NCBI GenBank assembly: GCA_900317955.1
Contig: ONIP01000014.1
Span: 1-64,000, forward strand
Length of the DNA: 64,000 nucleotides
Source: an uncultured Bacteroidales bacterium
Lineage (GTDB): Bacteria > Bacteroidota > Bacteroidia > Bacteroidales > P3
Direction of reading: 5' to 3'
Shown: in pieces, positions 16,321-26,077 of the stretch
Position numbering within the stretch: the first letter of the stretch is position 1
Layout: every line of letters starts with the position of its first letter
Position numbers and translations under genes: made by a program
Notes under the pieces: model-generated
The model's database searches: none
Told to the model about the DNA's origin: nothing
What the model saw: only the letters and a program-made list of their open reading frames with translations

Positions 16321-16887
16321 ATGGCAAAGAAAGCTCAATCCACACTTATCAACATGCTGCTGTCACTGACCATCATCGCAGTGGTGGCAGCCGCCGCACT
16401 GGCCTTTGTCAACGCCGTGACGGCAGAGCCCATTGCTCAAGCTCAGAAAGCAAAGAAAGAAGCCGCTATTAAGGCCGTTCTGCCTGCTTTCGACCGCATA
16501 GAAGAAACCACTATCGACGGCACCGCCTGCACCAAAGCCTTCGACGCCCAAGGCAACCTCGTTGGCATGGCCATCGAGGCCAGCACCGAGAAAGGCTTTG
16601 GCGGACACCTCGCCGCTATGGTCGGATTCGACACTGAAGGCAATATCGCCGGCTACCAAATCCTCGAAACCGCCGAAACCCCTGGCCTCGGCGCCAAGGC
16701 TGGCGAATGGTTCCAGAAAGGTAACAAAGGCGACGTTATCGGCATGAACCCCTCGTCCGAACTTAAAGTCAAGAAAGACGGTGGCAATGTCGACGCCATA
16801 AGTGGCTCAACTATCACCTCTCGCGCATTCTGCGCCTTGATTAACAACGCATACCAAACATTCAAGAAAGGAGAAAACGTACAATGA
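16321..16887 (+). CDS. rnfG: Rnf complex FMN subunit RnfG
   Basis: Single-helix membrane subunit with a periplasmic FMN-binding domain. The frame is open from 16288, but the family N-terminus starts at MAKKAQS (16321), giving 188 aa. The covalent FMN site is S161-G-S-T164. GLGAKAGEWF is conserved. It overlaps the start of rnfE by 4 nt (atga). Confidence 0.92.
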   Translation: MAKKAQSTLINMLLSLTIIAVVAAAALAFVNAVTAEPIAQAQKAKKEAAIKAVLPAFDRIEETTIDGTACTKAFDAQGNLVGMAIEASTEKGFGGHLAAMVGFDTEGNIAGYQILETAETPGLGAKAGEWFQKGNKGDVIGMNPSSELKVKKDGGNVDAISGSTITSRAFCALINNAYQTFKKGENVQ

Positions 16888-17471
16888 AAGCCGGCGACAT
16901 TATTAAAAACGGTCTCATAAAAGAAAACCCCACCTGGGTTCTCGTTTTGGGCATGTGCCCCACCCTTGCCACCACAACCTCAGCCGTCAACGGCATGTGC
17001 ATGGGTCTGGCAACTGCATTCGTCCTCACGATGTCCAACATCGTCATTTCTTTACTCAAATCTCTTATTCCTGACAAGGTGCGCATTCCCGCTTTCATCG
17101 TCGTGATTGCAACTTTCGTCACCATCGTCCAGTTTGTCATGCAGGCCTACCTCCCCGACCTCTACGAAACACTCGGCCTCTTCATCCCCCTCATTGTCGT
17201 CAACTGCATCGTCCTCGGCCGCGCCGAAGCCTTCGCCTCCAAAAACAATGTTTGGCACTCACTCCTCGACGGTCTTTTCATGGGTCTGGGCTTTACTTGG
17301 GCGCTCACCCTCATCGGCCTTGTTCGTGAGTTGCTCGGTGCCGGTGCCGTTTTCGGACACAGCATCATTGGCGGCAACGATGGAATGCTCCTATTCATCT
17401 TGGCTCCAGGCGGTTTCCTTGTCCTTGGATACTTGATGGCTCTGGTCAAAAGACTACAAAAGAAATCATAA
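16884..17471 (+). CDS. rnfE: Rnf complex membrane subunit RnfE
   Basis: 195-aa, six-helix subunit. The ENPTWVLVLGMCPTLA start separates RnfE from its homolog RnfA, which instead begins with a VNNxVLxQFLG-type segment. Its start overlaps rnfG. In other Bacteroidota rnfA normally follows directly; here a 114-nt gap and an unrelated secreted-protein gene come next. Confidence 0.92.
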   Translation: MKAGDIIKNGLIKENPTWVLVLGMCPTLATTTSAVNGMCMGLATAFVLTMSNIVISLLKSLIPDKVRIPAFIVVIATFVTIVQFVMQAYLPDLYETLGLFIPLIVVNCIVLGRAEAFASKNNVWHSLLDGLFMGLGFTWALTLIGLVRELLGAGAVFGHSIIGGNDGMLLFILAPGGFLVLGYLMALVKRLQKKS

Positions 17472-17585
17472 AAAAAGTTAAATGTTGAATTTTAGGGGTA
17501 ACCAAAACGCACCTAACGACTCTATATAGCGAAAGCACCCCAAAAAATACAAAATATCAAGGTTGAATATTTAAAATTCCAAATC

Positions 17586-18023
17586 ATGAAAAAAACAGCT
17601 ATAATTACATTCGTATGCGTATTGTTCGGCATTTACGGCACTCTCAATGCCCAAAACTGTGACGAGATTCTGGCTCCCTACTACCAATTCAACAACATCG
17701 ACCCCGACATTTATCCCGCCGAAAAGGCAGATTACCGCTGTCAATTCTCACGCAACGCCTTTTACCTGTGCGATAACATCCCCGATGACGCAATCGTTCA
17801 CGAATTCTCCGACCTCATCCTTTATGCTACCGGCGAACACGCCAAAGCAAACACCGTGGTCGACCTCGAACATCTGAGCTACTATACCTACAACTTCGAA
17901 AGCTTCCTCGCCCCCAAGGCCACTGTCTATTTCAGACTTAAAAATGGCGAACACAAATATCTTGCTCTCCGAGGCTACATACCAATCAACAAACTGATTG
18001 AGGCTGCCGACAAAACTGAATAA
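17586..18023 (+). CDS. Small secreted protein of unknown function
   Basis: 145 aa with a clear signal peptide (KKTAIITFVCVLFGIYGTLNAQ). The mature part has four cysteines and no motif that I recognise. It sits between rnfE and a giant T9SS cargo gene, 51 nt before the latter, so it may be linked to that secreted protein. Not recognised as a known family. Confidence 0.65.
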   Translation: MKKTAIITFVCVLFGIYGTLNAQNCDEILAPYYQFNNIDPDIYPAEKADYRCQFSRNAFYLCDNIPDDAIVHEFSDLILYATGEHAKANTVVDLEHLSYYTYNFESFLAPKATVYFRLKNGEHKYLALRGYIPINKLIEAADKTE

Positions 18024-18074
18024 TAATTCTTCCTCACACCGAATTACGAGATAATAATTAAAAAAAATAATAAT

Positions 18075-21000
18075 ATGAAAAAGATTGCATTATTCGCGAC
18101 TTTGCTTTGCCTAATCGGCTGCATGAGTCTCTATGCGCAAGGAGGTACCGAAGATGTCATTCTGGATGCAACCAATCATGGTACCACGAGGTCTACAACA
18201 TCGGGCACCATCATCTACTTATACGATGAGGGCGGCCCCAACGGCCCCTACACTGGTGGCTCTGACTATTTCATGTCTTTTACGGGAGATTGTGAAGCAT
18301 TGGACTCTACCCACTCCACCCACCTCTCCATCATCATTCATGCCGGCTACGACATCGGATGCGAAGATACCTTATATGTCTACGACGGCCCCGACACCAA
18401 TTCCCCGGTCTTGGTCAAATTCAACAATTGCTTTACCAGTGCCGAAGGTTCCCTCTTCACTATCTCCCCCGACAATTACCTAACCCGCGGCGGTATCTTG
18501 ACTGTACGTTTCCGTACACACCTGAACGAACAGCACCACGCCGGTTTCTTCTGCGAATTTGAATGCCGCAAACCTTGCGAATCCATCGTGGCCTATATCG
18601 ACAAAGAATACGACCGTACCGACAAACACGGAACAATCCTCCGTACAGACACCACACGTTTGGTTCCACAATCATTCGATACCGTCTTCCTTAAAGACAC
18701 TATTGTTGTTAATGATACCGTATGGGAGGATAGCACCTCGTTTGTCTTGGTTCCACGCGATTCTATCTTCAATACAGATAGCGTCATCAGCATTGACACC
18801 GTCGGTTGGGTCGAAAGTGCTTTCCTTTGCCAAGGTCAAGGCATTATTCTCCACGGTCATGCTGAATACTCTAACCGCACAGGATGGTACACTCCCGCTG
18901 ACTCCACCTCTATGTTCCAATGGGACTTTACAATAGACTCGCTATATGAAATAGGAGCCACAGCACCTCTATATACAAAATTCCATACTGTTGACTGCTA
19001 TGAAATCACACTGAACGTTATCGATGAACACGGATGCAAATCAAACGTTGTTCCTTCAATTCAGGTCCGATTGGCACAAAATCCTATTAAAACTATCTAC
19101 GACCTTAACCCCATCTGCAGCTCCGACTCCCTCAGGGTTAACATCGGCTACGACGGCGACAACGGTACCCTGACACTAAAGAAAATCGAACAATCTACCA
19201 AAGCCCATAAGGTGAACGAGGTCCGAACCTTCATCCCCGACGGCCCCAATTGCCCCAAACTATGCTACTACGCACCCGTTACCTTCAACGAATTCCCGGC
19301 AGGCCGAAAAGTCAACTCAGCCAACGATATCTGCTCTATCTGCATCAATTACGAACACTCCTTTATGCAGGACTATTCCTTGGCCGTCTGCTGCCCCATT
19401 TGGGATGAAAATGACGACAATTCTCCCGGAAGAGCCTTCTTGAAGTACAAAGATCCAGGTGCAGGTGTATGGCCCGGCACCGGTGGCGGCAGCGGCACCT
19501 TTACTGGTATGCCATTTTTGATTGGTGGCTCAGACGGCGGTGCCGATGGCATGGGAAACGGTGACGTCTGCGACTCTGCCCGCAATCCCTATGGTACTGG
19601 CTTCAACTACTGCTTCTCACGCAACGGCAACTATAGACTCGTCAACAGCGACCCCGCCGACATCAGTCCTCTCCCCACTAATACTGGCATTGCTGCAATG
19701 GATTATATCTCCAGTGTAACGCTTAACCAACCTGCTATTCCTACTGGTTTTTACAATGCAGGGCAGCATGGTGGACCCGTAACCCATGCTACCAAAGACT
19801 CAAGCGACTACTTCAACCAAGATAAATACTATTCTCCCGCCTCCGACTTTAGTGAACTTATCGGATGTCCCTTGAATGGTAACTGGCAAGTAGAAATTTG
19901 TGACAAATGGGCTATCGACAATGGCTGGGTGTTCAACTGGTCTATGGACATCTGCGGTGTCAGCATGGGCGGTGGTTGCACCTATCAAGTCGGCATCGAC
20001 TCTGTCACCTGGGTCCCCGAAACTAACTATGTCACCGATTTCCGCAACGGCGTATACTGCGGTTTGAAAATCCACCAAAAAGTCAACGACCCCACCGTCT
20101 CCTATATTTCTTCCCCCGACACCTCTGGCGACTTCAATATCTGGATTCACATCTACGATGAATTCGGCTGTCGTTGGGATACCTTGACTCACATCTCTTC
20201 TGTCTACTCTCCCACTCCTAATCTTGGCAACGACACCGTCCTCTGTGGTGTAAATACCATCTTCCTCGACGGATCCGACAAGCACACAACACCTGGTATT
20301 TCCTCCTTCCTTTGGGAACCAACTGGCGACACCACCAAAAACATTGAAACCATCGGTGGCAGATACCAGACTACTACCTATGTCGTCCAGGCCATCAACC
20401 GAGACAAAGGCGCAACCTGCCGCGGTCGTGACACCATTGTTATCTCCGTCAACGAACAACCCATACCAAGCTTCGACCCCGGTATCTATCCCCTCGAAGG
20501 ATGCGAACCCTTCACCATCAATATCCAGAATACCACCAAATACGGTTATAAATACCGTTGGGTCTTCGGCGATGGCACCTACTCCACCCTTAGAGAACCC
20601 AGCCACTCCTACGGAGCCGGCGTCTACGACCTGAAATACTATGTCGAAAGCGACAAGGGCTGCAAAGACTCCCTCCTCTTCCCCAACCTCATCACCGTCT
20701 TCTCAAGCCCCGTGGCCTCCTTCAACTGGGAGCCCGTCTATCCCACCGTTCAGCACCCAAGCGTCACACTGCTCAACACCACCACTCCCGACAATGGCGA
20801 CAACAAATACTTTTGGGAAATACAGTACGGCGAGAACCCCTATTCCTTCCAAACCCTCACCGCTAAGAGCCCAACCTACCAATGGTCTGCCAGCAGCCCA
20901 GATGAAGACATCTCTGGCTCCTACGCAGTCCGCCTCATCGCACGTACCGACAACTATGGACCCAGCGGTCATCTGATTCAATGCACCGATACCGTCGAGT

Positions 21001-21305
21001 CCAAAGTCGTCATCATCAACGACCAACTTAAATTCCCCTCTGTGGTTACCCCCAACGGCGATGGCATCAACGATGTCTTCATCATCGCCAACCTTGTCGA
21101 AGGCATGGCCTTCCCAATCAACACCCTCGACATCTACGACAAATGGGGCTCGCGGGTTTTCCATGCCTCCAACATCTCGCAACACGACCAATTCTGGGAT
21201 CCCTCAAGAAACAACATCCCCGCAGGTACTTACTTCTATAGATTCTCAGGCAAAGGTTATCAAGGTAATATAGAACATAACGGTGTTGTCGAGGTCGTCA
21301 AATAA
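18075..21305 (+). CDS. Large multidomain surface protein with T9SS type B C-terminus
   Basis: 1076 aa with a signal peptide ending near LYAQG. In order, I see a CUB-like domain (about residues 60-170, DTLYVYDGPDTNSP), an aspartate/valine-rich linker (about 180-250), PKD/Ig-like segments, a proprotein-convertase P-domain-like block (LNGNWQVEICDKWAIDN, near residue 600), a PKD domain (RWVFGDGTYSTLREPSHSYG, near 830) and a C-terminal gliding-motility/type B sorting domain (VVTPNGDGINDVF, then YDKWGSRVF). T9SS cargo of this class is exported across the outer membrane and stays on the surface or is released. The function is probably adhesion or matrix binding; no catalytic domain was seen. Confidence 0.88.
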   Translation: MKKIALFATLLCLIGCMSLYAQGGTEDVILDATNHGTTRSTTSGTIIYLYDEGGPNGPYTGGSDYFMSFTGDCEALDSTHSTHLSIIIHAGYDIGCEDTLYVYDGPDTNSPVLVKFNNCFTSAEGSLFTISPDNYLTRGGILTVRFRTHLNEQHHAGFFCEFECRKPCESIVAYIDKEYDRTDKHGTILRTDTTRLVPQSFDTVFLKDTIVVNDTVWEDSTSFVLVPRDSIFNTDSVISIDTVGWVESAFLCQGQGIILHGHAEYSNRTGWYTPADSTSMFQWDFTIDSLYEIGATAPLYTKFHTVDCYEITLNVIDEHGCKSNVVPSIQVRLAQNPIKTIYDLNPICSSDSLRVNIGYDGDNGTLTLKKIEQSTKAHKVNEVRTFIPDGPNCPKLCYYAPVTFNEFPAGRKVNSANDICSICINYEHSFMQDYSLAVCCPIWDENDDNSPGRAFLKYKDPGAGVWPGTGGGSGTFTGMPFLIGGSDGGADGMGNGDVCDSARNPYGTGFNYCFSRNGNYRLVNSDPADISPLPTNTGIAAMDYISSVTLNQPAIPTGFYNAGQHGGPVTHATKDSSDYFNQDKYYSPASDFSELIGCPLNGNWQVEICDKWAIDNGWVFNWSMDICGVSMGGGCTYQVGIDSVTWVPETNYVTDFRNGVYCGLKIHQKVNDPTVSYISSPDTSGDFNIWIHIYDEFGCRWDTLTHISSVYSPTPNLGNDTVLCGVNTIFLDGSDKHTTPGISSFLWEPTGDTTKNIETIGGRYQTTTYVVQAINRDKGATCRGRDTIVISVNEQPIPSFDPGIYPLEGCEPFTINIQNTTKYGYKYRWVFGDGTYSTLREPSHSYGAGVYDLKYYVESDKGCKDSLLFPNLITVFSSPVASFNWEPVYPTVQHPSVTLLNTTTPDNGDNKYFWEIQYGENPYSFQTLTAKSPTYQWSASSPDEDISGSYAVRLIARTDNYGPSGHLIQCTDTVESKVVIINDQLKFPSVVTPNGDGINDVFIIANLVEGMAFPINTLDIYDKWGSRVFHASNISQHDQFWDPSRNNIPAGTYFYRFSGKGYQGNIEHNGVVEVVK

Positions 21306-24300
21306 GGTTTTCTTCCAATCTCTATACAAGGGTGCCTTCCAAGGCACCCTTTTGCTGCTTTTCTTTCTCCCGGTTTTCATTCCTTCTGCCTCGGCTCGGC
21401 AACGCGACACCCTCGGCACAGGCCATCGCACTCACTTCGTAGCCAACTTCGGTCAGTGGAAAAATCCTTCGCTATTCCAGGCTCAGATGCACAATGCCGC
21501 ACTCTTTGCCGAATCCGGTTGCCTCACCATTGCACTCCGCCAGTCAACTTCCCATAACCACACAATCGACCATTTCCACCACGAGGCCAACCATAACATG
21601 TTTGCCTATAAAATTCATTTCCTCAATTCCAACCCCTCAGTCCTCGTCACCGGCCACGACCCTGACCCCAACGGTGGCTACGACAATTATTACTATGGTC
21701 ACGACCCGCAAAAATGGGTATCCGGCCTTGTCCACTACCAGACTGTACTCTATCACAATCTATATCCGGGAGTTGACATGGACATCCAAGTTGCCCAACA
21801 TGCCCTCAAAACCAACTTCTACCTCGCTCCCCAAACCGACCCTTCAATCATCAAACTCCACTACGACGGTCCCGAAAAAATCATCCTTAGCAACGGCAAC
21901 CTCATTGTCCGCACCTCCATCGGCGACATTGTTGAAATCAAACCCTATGCTTTCCAAACCGTCGACACCGGAATCCGTGAAATCTTCGCTCAATACCGCT
22001 TACATGGAGACACAGTCCATTTCCTCCTTGGCGACTACGACGCTTCCCTCCCGCTCACCATCGACCCCGTCCTGCATTTCTCCACCTATACAGGTTCCTC
22101 CGCCGACAATTGGGGTACCACCGCCACCTACGACGCCTACAAAAACACCTACACCGCTGGCCTTGTCTTCGGCATCGGTTACCCCGCCTCAGTAGGTGCC
22201 TACGACAACTCTGCTAACGGCAACGCCGACGTTGGAATCTTCAAATTCGACACCTCCGGCACACAACGTCTATTCGCCACCTATCTCGGCGGAAGCCAAG
22301 CCGACATGCCCCATAGCATGTATGTCAACACCTTCGACGAACTGGTCATCTTCGGCACTACCGGTTCCGACGACTTTCCTGTCACTCCCAACGCCTACGA
22401 CACCTCCTTCAACGGAGGCTCAAACCTGCCCTTCGAAGGCACCACTGAGATTAATTTCCCCAACGGCAGCGACATCTTCGTCTGTCGTTTCAGCAGCGAT
22501 GGTTCTCAACTACAAGCCTCCACTTATGTGGGCGGCTCCGAAAACGACGGTCTCAACTACCGCACCCGCTACAACGCTTACAACATCTTAATGAACGGCA
22601 ACGATTCTCTCTATTTCAACTATGGCGACGGTGCCCGCGGCGAACTCATAACCGACGACCTCAACAACGTTTATATTGGCAGCACCACCTTCTCTACCAA
22701 CTTCCCCACTACCCCCTCCAGTGTCTTTCCATACCCCGCCCTGGGTCAAAATGGCATAGTCTTCAAAATCGACTACAACCTTCGCAACATGATTTGGAGT
22801 ACCTTTCTTGGTGGCAGCAGCGACGATGCCGTCTACTCCATCGATGTCGACTCATCCTACAATCTCTTGGTCTGCGGTGGCACCAACTCGCACGACTTCC
22901 CCACCACCACCGGTGCGGTCCAAACCATGTATGGCGGAGGCTCAGCCGACGGCTTCATCTCAAAAATTTCGTACAACGGCGACCGCCTCATGGCAAGCAC
23001 CCTTTACGGCTCTTCTGCCTACGACCAAATATACTTCGTCCGCTCTGGCAAACAGAACGAAGTCTTCATCTTTGGCCAAACCAAAGCACCTGCCAACACC
23101 TTCATATACAATGCCTCCTACAATGTCCCCGGCAGCGGAATGCTACTTGCCCGCCTCCACCCCAATCTCGATGGCCGCCAATGGTCTACTGTCTTTGGCA
23201 CCCCCATGGGCAGCCCTAATCTATCACCTACGGCCTTCGCCGCCGACATCTGCAACCGTATCTATGCCGCCGGTTGGGGCCGCGACTTTGTCGGCTCTGG
23301 TATAAACTGGAACCAAGCCGGCACCACGGGCATGGAAACAACCTCCGATGCCATACAGACCACTACCGACGGCCAAGATTTCTACATCATGAGCATGAGC
23401 GCCGATGCCTCTACCCTCGATTTTGCCACCTTCTTTGGCGAACTCCACAGCAGCGACAGCCACGGCGGCTACGACCACGTCGACGGTGGCACCAGCCGAT
23501 TTGACAAAATGGCCACTCTTTACCAAAGTGTCTGTGCAAGCTGCTACGGCAACGACAACTTCCCCACAACCCCCGGCGCTTGGTCTATCCACAATTGCAG
23601 CAACAACTGCAACAACGCCCTGTTCCGCATCAACATCCACAACGATTTTGCCGTAGCCGACTTTTTGCCCCCTCCCGTGGGTTGCGAACCCTACGATATC
23701 TCTTTCACCAATACCGGCCGCGGATCCTCCTACATCTGGGATTTCGGCGACGGTGCCACTTCCACTCTCCGTAACCCTCAGCACACCTATAACCAAGCAG
23801 GCACCTATCGTGTACGTCTCATCTCATCTTTCCCCGACGGATGCAAAACAAGCGACACCATCGAACATACCGTCCGCGTCCTCAGCAACCAAGGCCACAG
23901 CCACCACACCCAAGTGGCCTGCAACGGTGGCTCCTATCAAATCGGTCCTCACCCCATGCTGGGATGCTCATACCAATGGATTGAAGGTCAAGTCTCCGAC
24001 AGCAGCATCGCCAATCCCTACGTCTCCCAGAGTGGCTCTTACGTCCTGCAAATATCTGCCCTTGGCGGATGCACCGAAACCGACACCTTCCACGTTGAAT
24101 TCATCTCCCTGCTCGACTCCCTCATCGTCCAATCCCCCACATGTCCCGGTGGCAACAACGGCCGAGCCATTGCCATCCCGCTTCCCTCCATCGCCGACTC
24201 TGCCCGCTACTTCTGGGACGGCATCGAAGGCGACTCCATCCTCCTTAACCTCTCCGCCGACGGACGCACCCACACCTTTGCCATTGAAAGCCACGGTTGC

Positions 24301-25068
24301 CTCTACGAACAAACCTTCACCATCCAGGACCCTCCCACTATGCAAATCAAAAAACAGGCCAATACGCTCATCTGCAACCAAGGCTGCACCGGCTTCATTC
24401 ATCTCGACTATACACTTCCCTCCTACCATGTCGGCGACACCCTGCTCGACAGCCTCTGCCCCGGCACCTATATCACCACCGTCTACGACACCTCTGGCTG
24501 TCCCTACTACGACACTACCGTCATAGTCCTCGACACCAGTCTCCTGCATCTAAGCGTCTGGGCCGACGAAACCTTCCTCTACCTCAACGAGAGTACCCAC
24601 CTCCATGTCACCCCTGTCCCTGGGGCTCGCTATAGTTGGTCCAATTCCAACACTCTCGACCGCCCCTCCTCCCCCGACCCCCTCGCCACTCCAACCGATA
24701 CCCTCACTCGCTATCAAGTCACCGTCACCGACACCTTGGGCTGCACATGGACAGGCGACATCCTCCTCCACTGCACCGAAGTTATCTGCGGGCGTCCCAA
24801 CGTATTCATCCCTAACACCTTCTCTCCCAATGGCGACGGCATTAACGACCGACTCTGCTTCCATGGCGACTTCATCACCGACTTCTATCTGGCCATCTAC
24901 ACCCGTTGGGGCGAAAAAGTGTTCGAAACACACGACATAAACAGCTGCTGGGACGGTCGTTACAACGACAACTGGTGCATGCCGGGAGTCTACACTTATT
25001 CTTGCCGCATCCAATGCGAGGCAGGTCTCCAAAACCATCTTAAAGGCGACATCACTCTAATCCGATGA
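21283..25068 (+). CDS. Large SBBP beta-propeller surface protein with T9SS type B C-terminus
   Basis: 1261 aa. No ATG is available: the frame opens with GTG (21283), inside the last codons of the preceding gene. That start gives an n-region with K/R and a hydrophobic signal peptide ending SASA. The N-terminal FVANFGQWKNP domain is followed by SBBP-type repeats, each with a TYLGGS, TYVGGS or TFLGGS core (about residues 260-700). A PKD domain (IWDFGDGATSTLRNPQHTY, near 820), Ig-like stretches and the type B sorting domain (TFSPNGDGINDRL, IYTRWGEKVF) come after. A terminator-like hairpin lies within the signal-peptide codons. It is probably a surface adhesin partnered with the preceding protein. 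Confidence 0.85.
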   Translation: MLSRSSNKVFFQSLYKGAFQGTLLLLFFLPVFIPSASARQRDTLGTGHRTHFVANFGQWKNPSLFQAQMHNAALFAESGCLTIALRQSTSHNHTIDHFHHEANHNMFAYKIHFLNSNPSVLVTGHDPDPNGGYDNYYYGHDPQKWVSGLVHYQTVLYHNLYPGVDMDIQVAQHALKTNFYLAPQTDPSIIKLHYDGPEKIILSNGNLIVRTSIGDIVEIKPYAFQTVDTGIREIFAQYRLHGDTVHFLLGDYDASLPLTIDPVLHFSTYTGSSADNWGTTATYDAYKNTYTAGLVFGIGYPASVGAYDNSANGNADVGIFKFDTSGTQRLFATYLGGSQADMPHSMYVNTFDELVIFGTTGSDDFPVTPNAYDTSFNGGSNLPFEGTTEINFPNGSDIFVCRFSSDGSQLQASTYVGGSENDGLNYRTRYNAYNILMNGNDSLYFNYGDGARGELITDDLNNVYIGSTTFSTNFPTTPSSVFPYPALGQNGIVFKIDYNLRNMIWSTFLGGSSDDAVYSIDVDSSYNLLVCGGTNSHDFPTTTGAVQTMYGGGSADGFISKISYNGDRLMASTLYGSSAYDQIYFVRSGKQNEVFIFGQTKAPANTFIYNASYNVPGSGMLLARLHPNLDGRQWSTVFGTPMGSPNLSPTAFAADICNRIYAAGWGRDFVGSGINWNQAGTTGMETTSDAIQTTTDGQDFYIMSMSADASTLDFATFFGELHSSDSHGGYDHVDGGTSRFDKMATLYQSVCASCYGNDNFPTTPGAWSIHNCSNNCNNALFRINIHNDFAVADFLPPPVGCEPYDISFTNTGRGSSYIWDFGDGATSTLRNPQHTYNQAGTYRVRLISSFPDGCKTSDTIEHTVRVLSNQGHSHHTQVACNGGSYQIGPHPMLGCSYQWIEGQVSDSSIANPYVSQSGSYVLQISALGGCTETDTFHVEFISLLDSLIVQSPTCPGGNNGRAIAIPLPSIADSARYFWDGIEGDSILLNLSADGRTHTFAIESHGCLYEQTFTIQDPPTMQIKKQANTLICNQGCTGFIHLDYTLPSYHVGDTLLDSLCPGTYITTVYDTSGCPYYDTTVIVLDTSLLHLSVWADETFLYLNESTHLHVTPVPGARYSWSNSNTLDRPSSPDPLATPTDTLTRYQVTVTDTLGCTWTGDILLHCTEVICGRPNVFIPNTFSPNGDGINDRLCFHGDFITDFYLAIYTRWGEKVFETHDINSCWDGRYNDNWCMPGVYTYSCRIQCEAGLQNHLKGDITLIR
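21328..21351 (+). terminator. Terminator-like hairpin inside the second T9SS gene start
   Basis: aagggtgcctt (21328-21338) and aaggcaccctt (21341-21351) form a 10-bp stem with a short loop, followed by ttgctgcttttcttt. It probably ends part of the upstream transcript, so it may attenuate expression of the second surface protein. Confidence 0.6.
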
Positions 25069-25895
25069 AAGACCAATTTGTCATAGCTTACCTCTCCGAC
25101 CTTTCCATGAACCAGGCCGTCGTCTCTCATGCCTGCCATCTGGCTCGCATGCTCAACAAGGGACTTATCCTACTCTATATCGAAGACAAACGCTTCCATC
25201 TTCCCCCAGTCAACGAGGTTGAAAAAACACTCCTCCAAATCGAAGCCGCCCACCCCGACGTACACCCTGCACATGTCGCTATCAAAGCCGACTCCAAAGA
25301 AATCATCGATGCCCTCCCAACCCTTCTCAACGGTGTTATCGCCGTCGCAGGGGTAAACCCTCGCGCCCCGCTCGGCTCCCCCACCCGCCCACGCCAGGTT
25401 CTGAAACTCTTTTCTCAGTGCAAAATAGCTTACCTCACCGTCCAAGCCCCCCTCACCGACCCCGCTGCCTACAACAGCGTCGCCTTCAGCATCGACTTCA
25501 ACAAAGAAAGCAAAGAAAAACTCATCTGGGCTTCCTACTTTGCCCGCTTCAACCATAGCCAACTCTCCATGATCCACTTCCAGTACTCCGACTCCGGCCT
25601 GCACTACAAATGGCACAACAACATCCTCTTCATGGACAAATTCTTTGCCGGACTCAATGTCTCCTACAACGCCATACCCATCAACGGCAAATCCGTCTAC
25701 CCCGAAACTGCCGTTTGCCGCGCTGCTGCCGAATCAGGCTGCGGACTTCTCATCTCTGTCACCACCGACAGCCGCAACCGCGACGTCCTCGAATGGTTCG
25801 CCGGCGTCCAGGAAGACCGCACCATTCGCAACCCCCACCTCCTGCCCGTACTCTTCATCAATCCACGCAACGACATCTACGTCCTTTGCGACTAA
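25065..25895 (+). CDS. Usp-like (universal stress protein fold) protein
   Basis: 276 aa beginning FVIAYLSDLSMNQAVVSHACHLARML, which matches the first strand and helix of a Usp domain. A second half starts SVAFSIDFNKESKEKLIWA. The glycine-rich ATP-binding motif of the Usp at 11559-12374 is not present in either half, so nucleotide binding is doubtful. The start codon overlaps the stop of the giant T9SS gene (atga), implying coupled translation. Confidence 0.65.
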   Translation: MKDQFVIAYLSDLSMNQAVVSHACHLARMLNKGLILLYIEDKRFHLPPVNEVEKTLLQIEAAHPDVHPAHVAIKADSKEIIDALPTLLNGVIAVAGVNPRAPLGSPTRPRQVLKLFSQCKIAYLTVQAPLTDPAAYNSVAFSIDFNKESKEKLIWASYFARFNHSQLSMIHFQYSDSGLHYKWHNNILFMDKFFAGLNVSYNAIPINGKSVYPETAVCRAAAESGCGLLISVTTDSRNRDVLEWFAGVQEDRTIRNPHLLPVLFINPRNDIYVLCD

Positions 25896-26005
25896 CCCCT
25901 CCCTCCTTCGCCCATGAACAGCTAAAGGTTCTACTACCTCCCCCACTAACACACCCCGCCATAAAAGGCTACTCATCAAAAAAAACATATATCCAATTTT
26001 TTTCG

Positions 26006-26013
26006 TATCTTTG
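26006..26013 (+). promoter_or_regulatory. -7 box TATCTTTG upstream of dnaG
   Basis: Perfect TAnnTTTG match 65 nt before the dnaG ATG. No clear TTG at -33. It probably starts the dnaG-activator-aroA unit. Confidence 0.55.
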
Positions 26014-26077
26014 CAAATCAATTGACGGAACTCAACATCGGTCTCCGTCCTTTCTATTTCGCCCTGTTTCAAACGCT

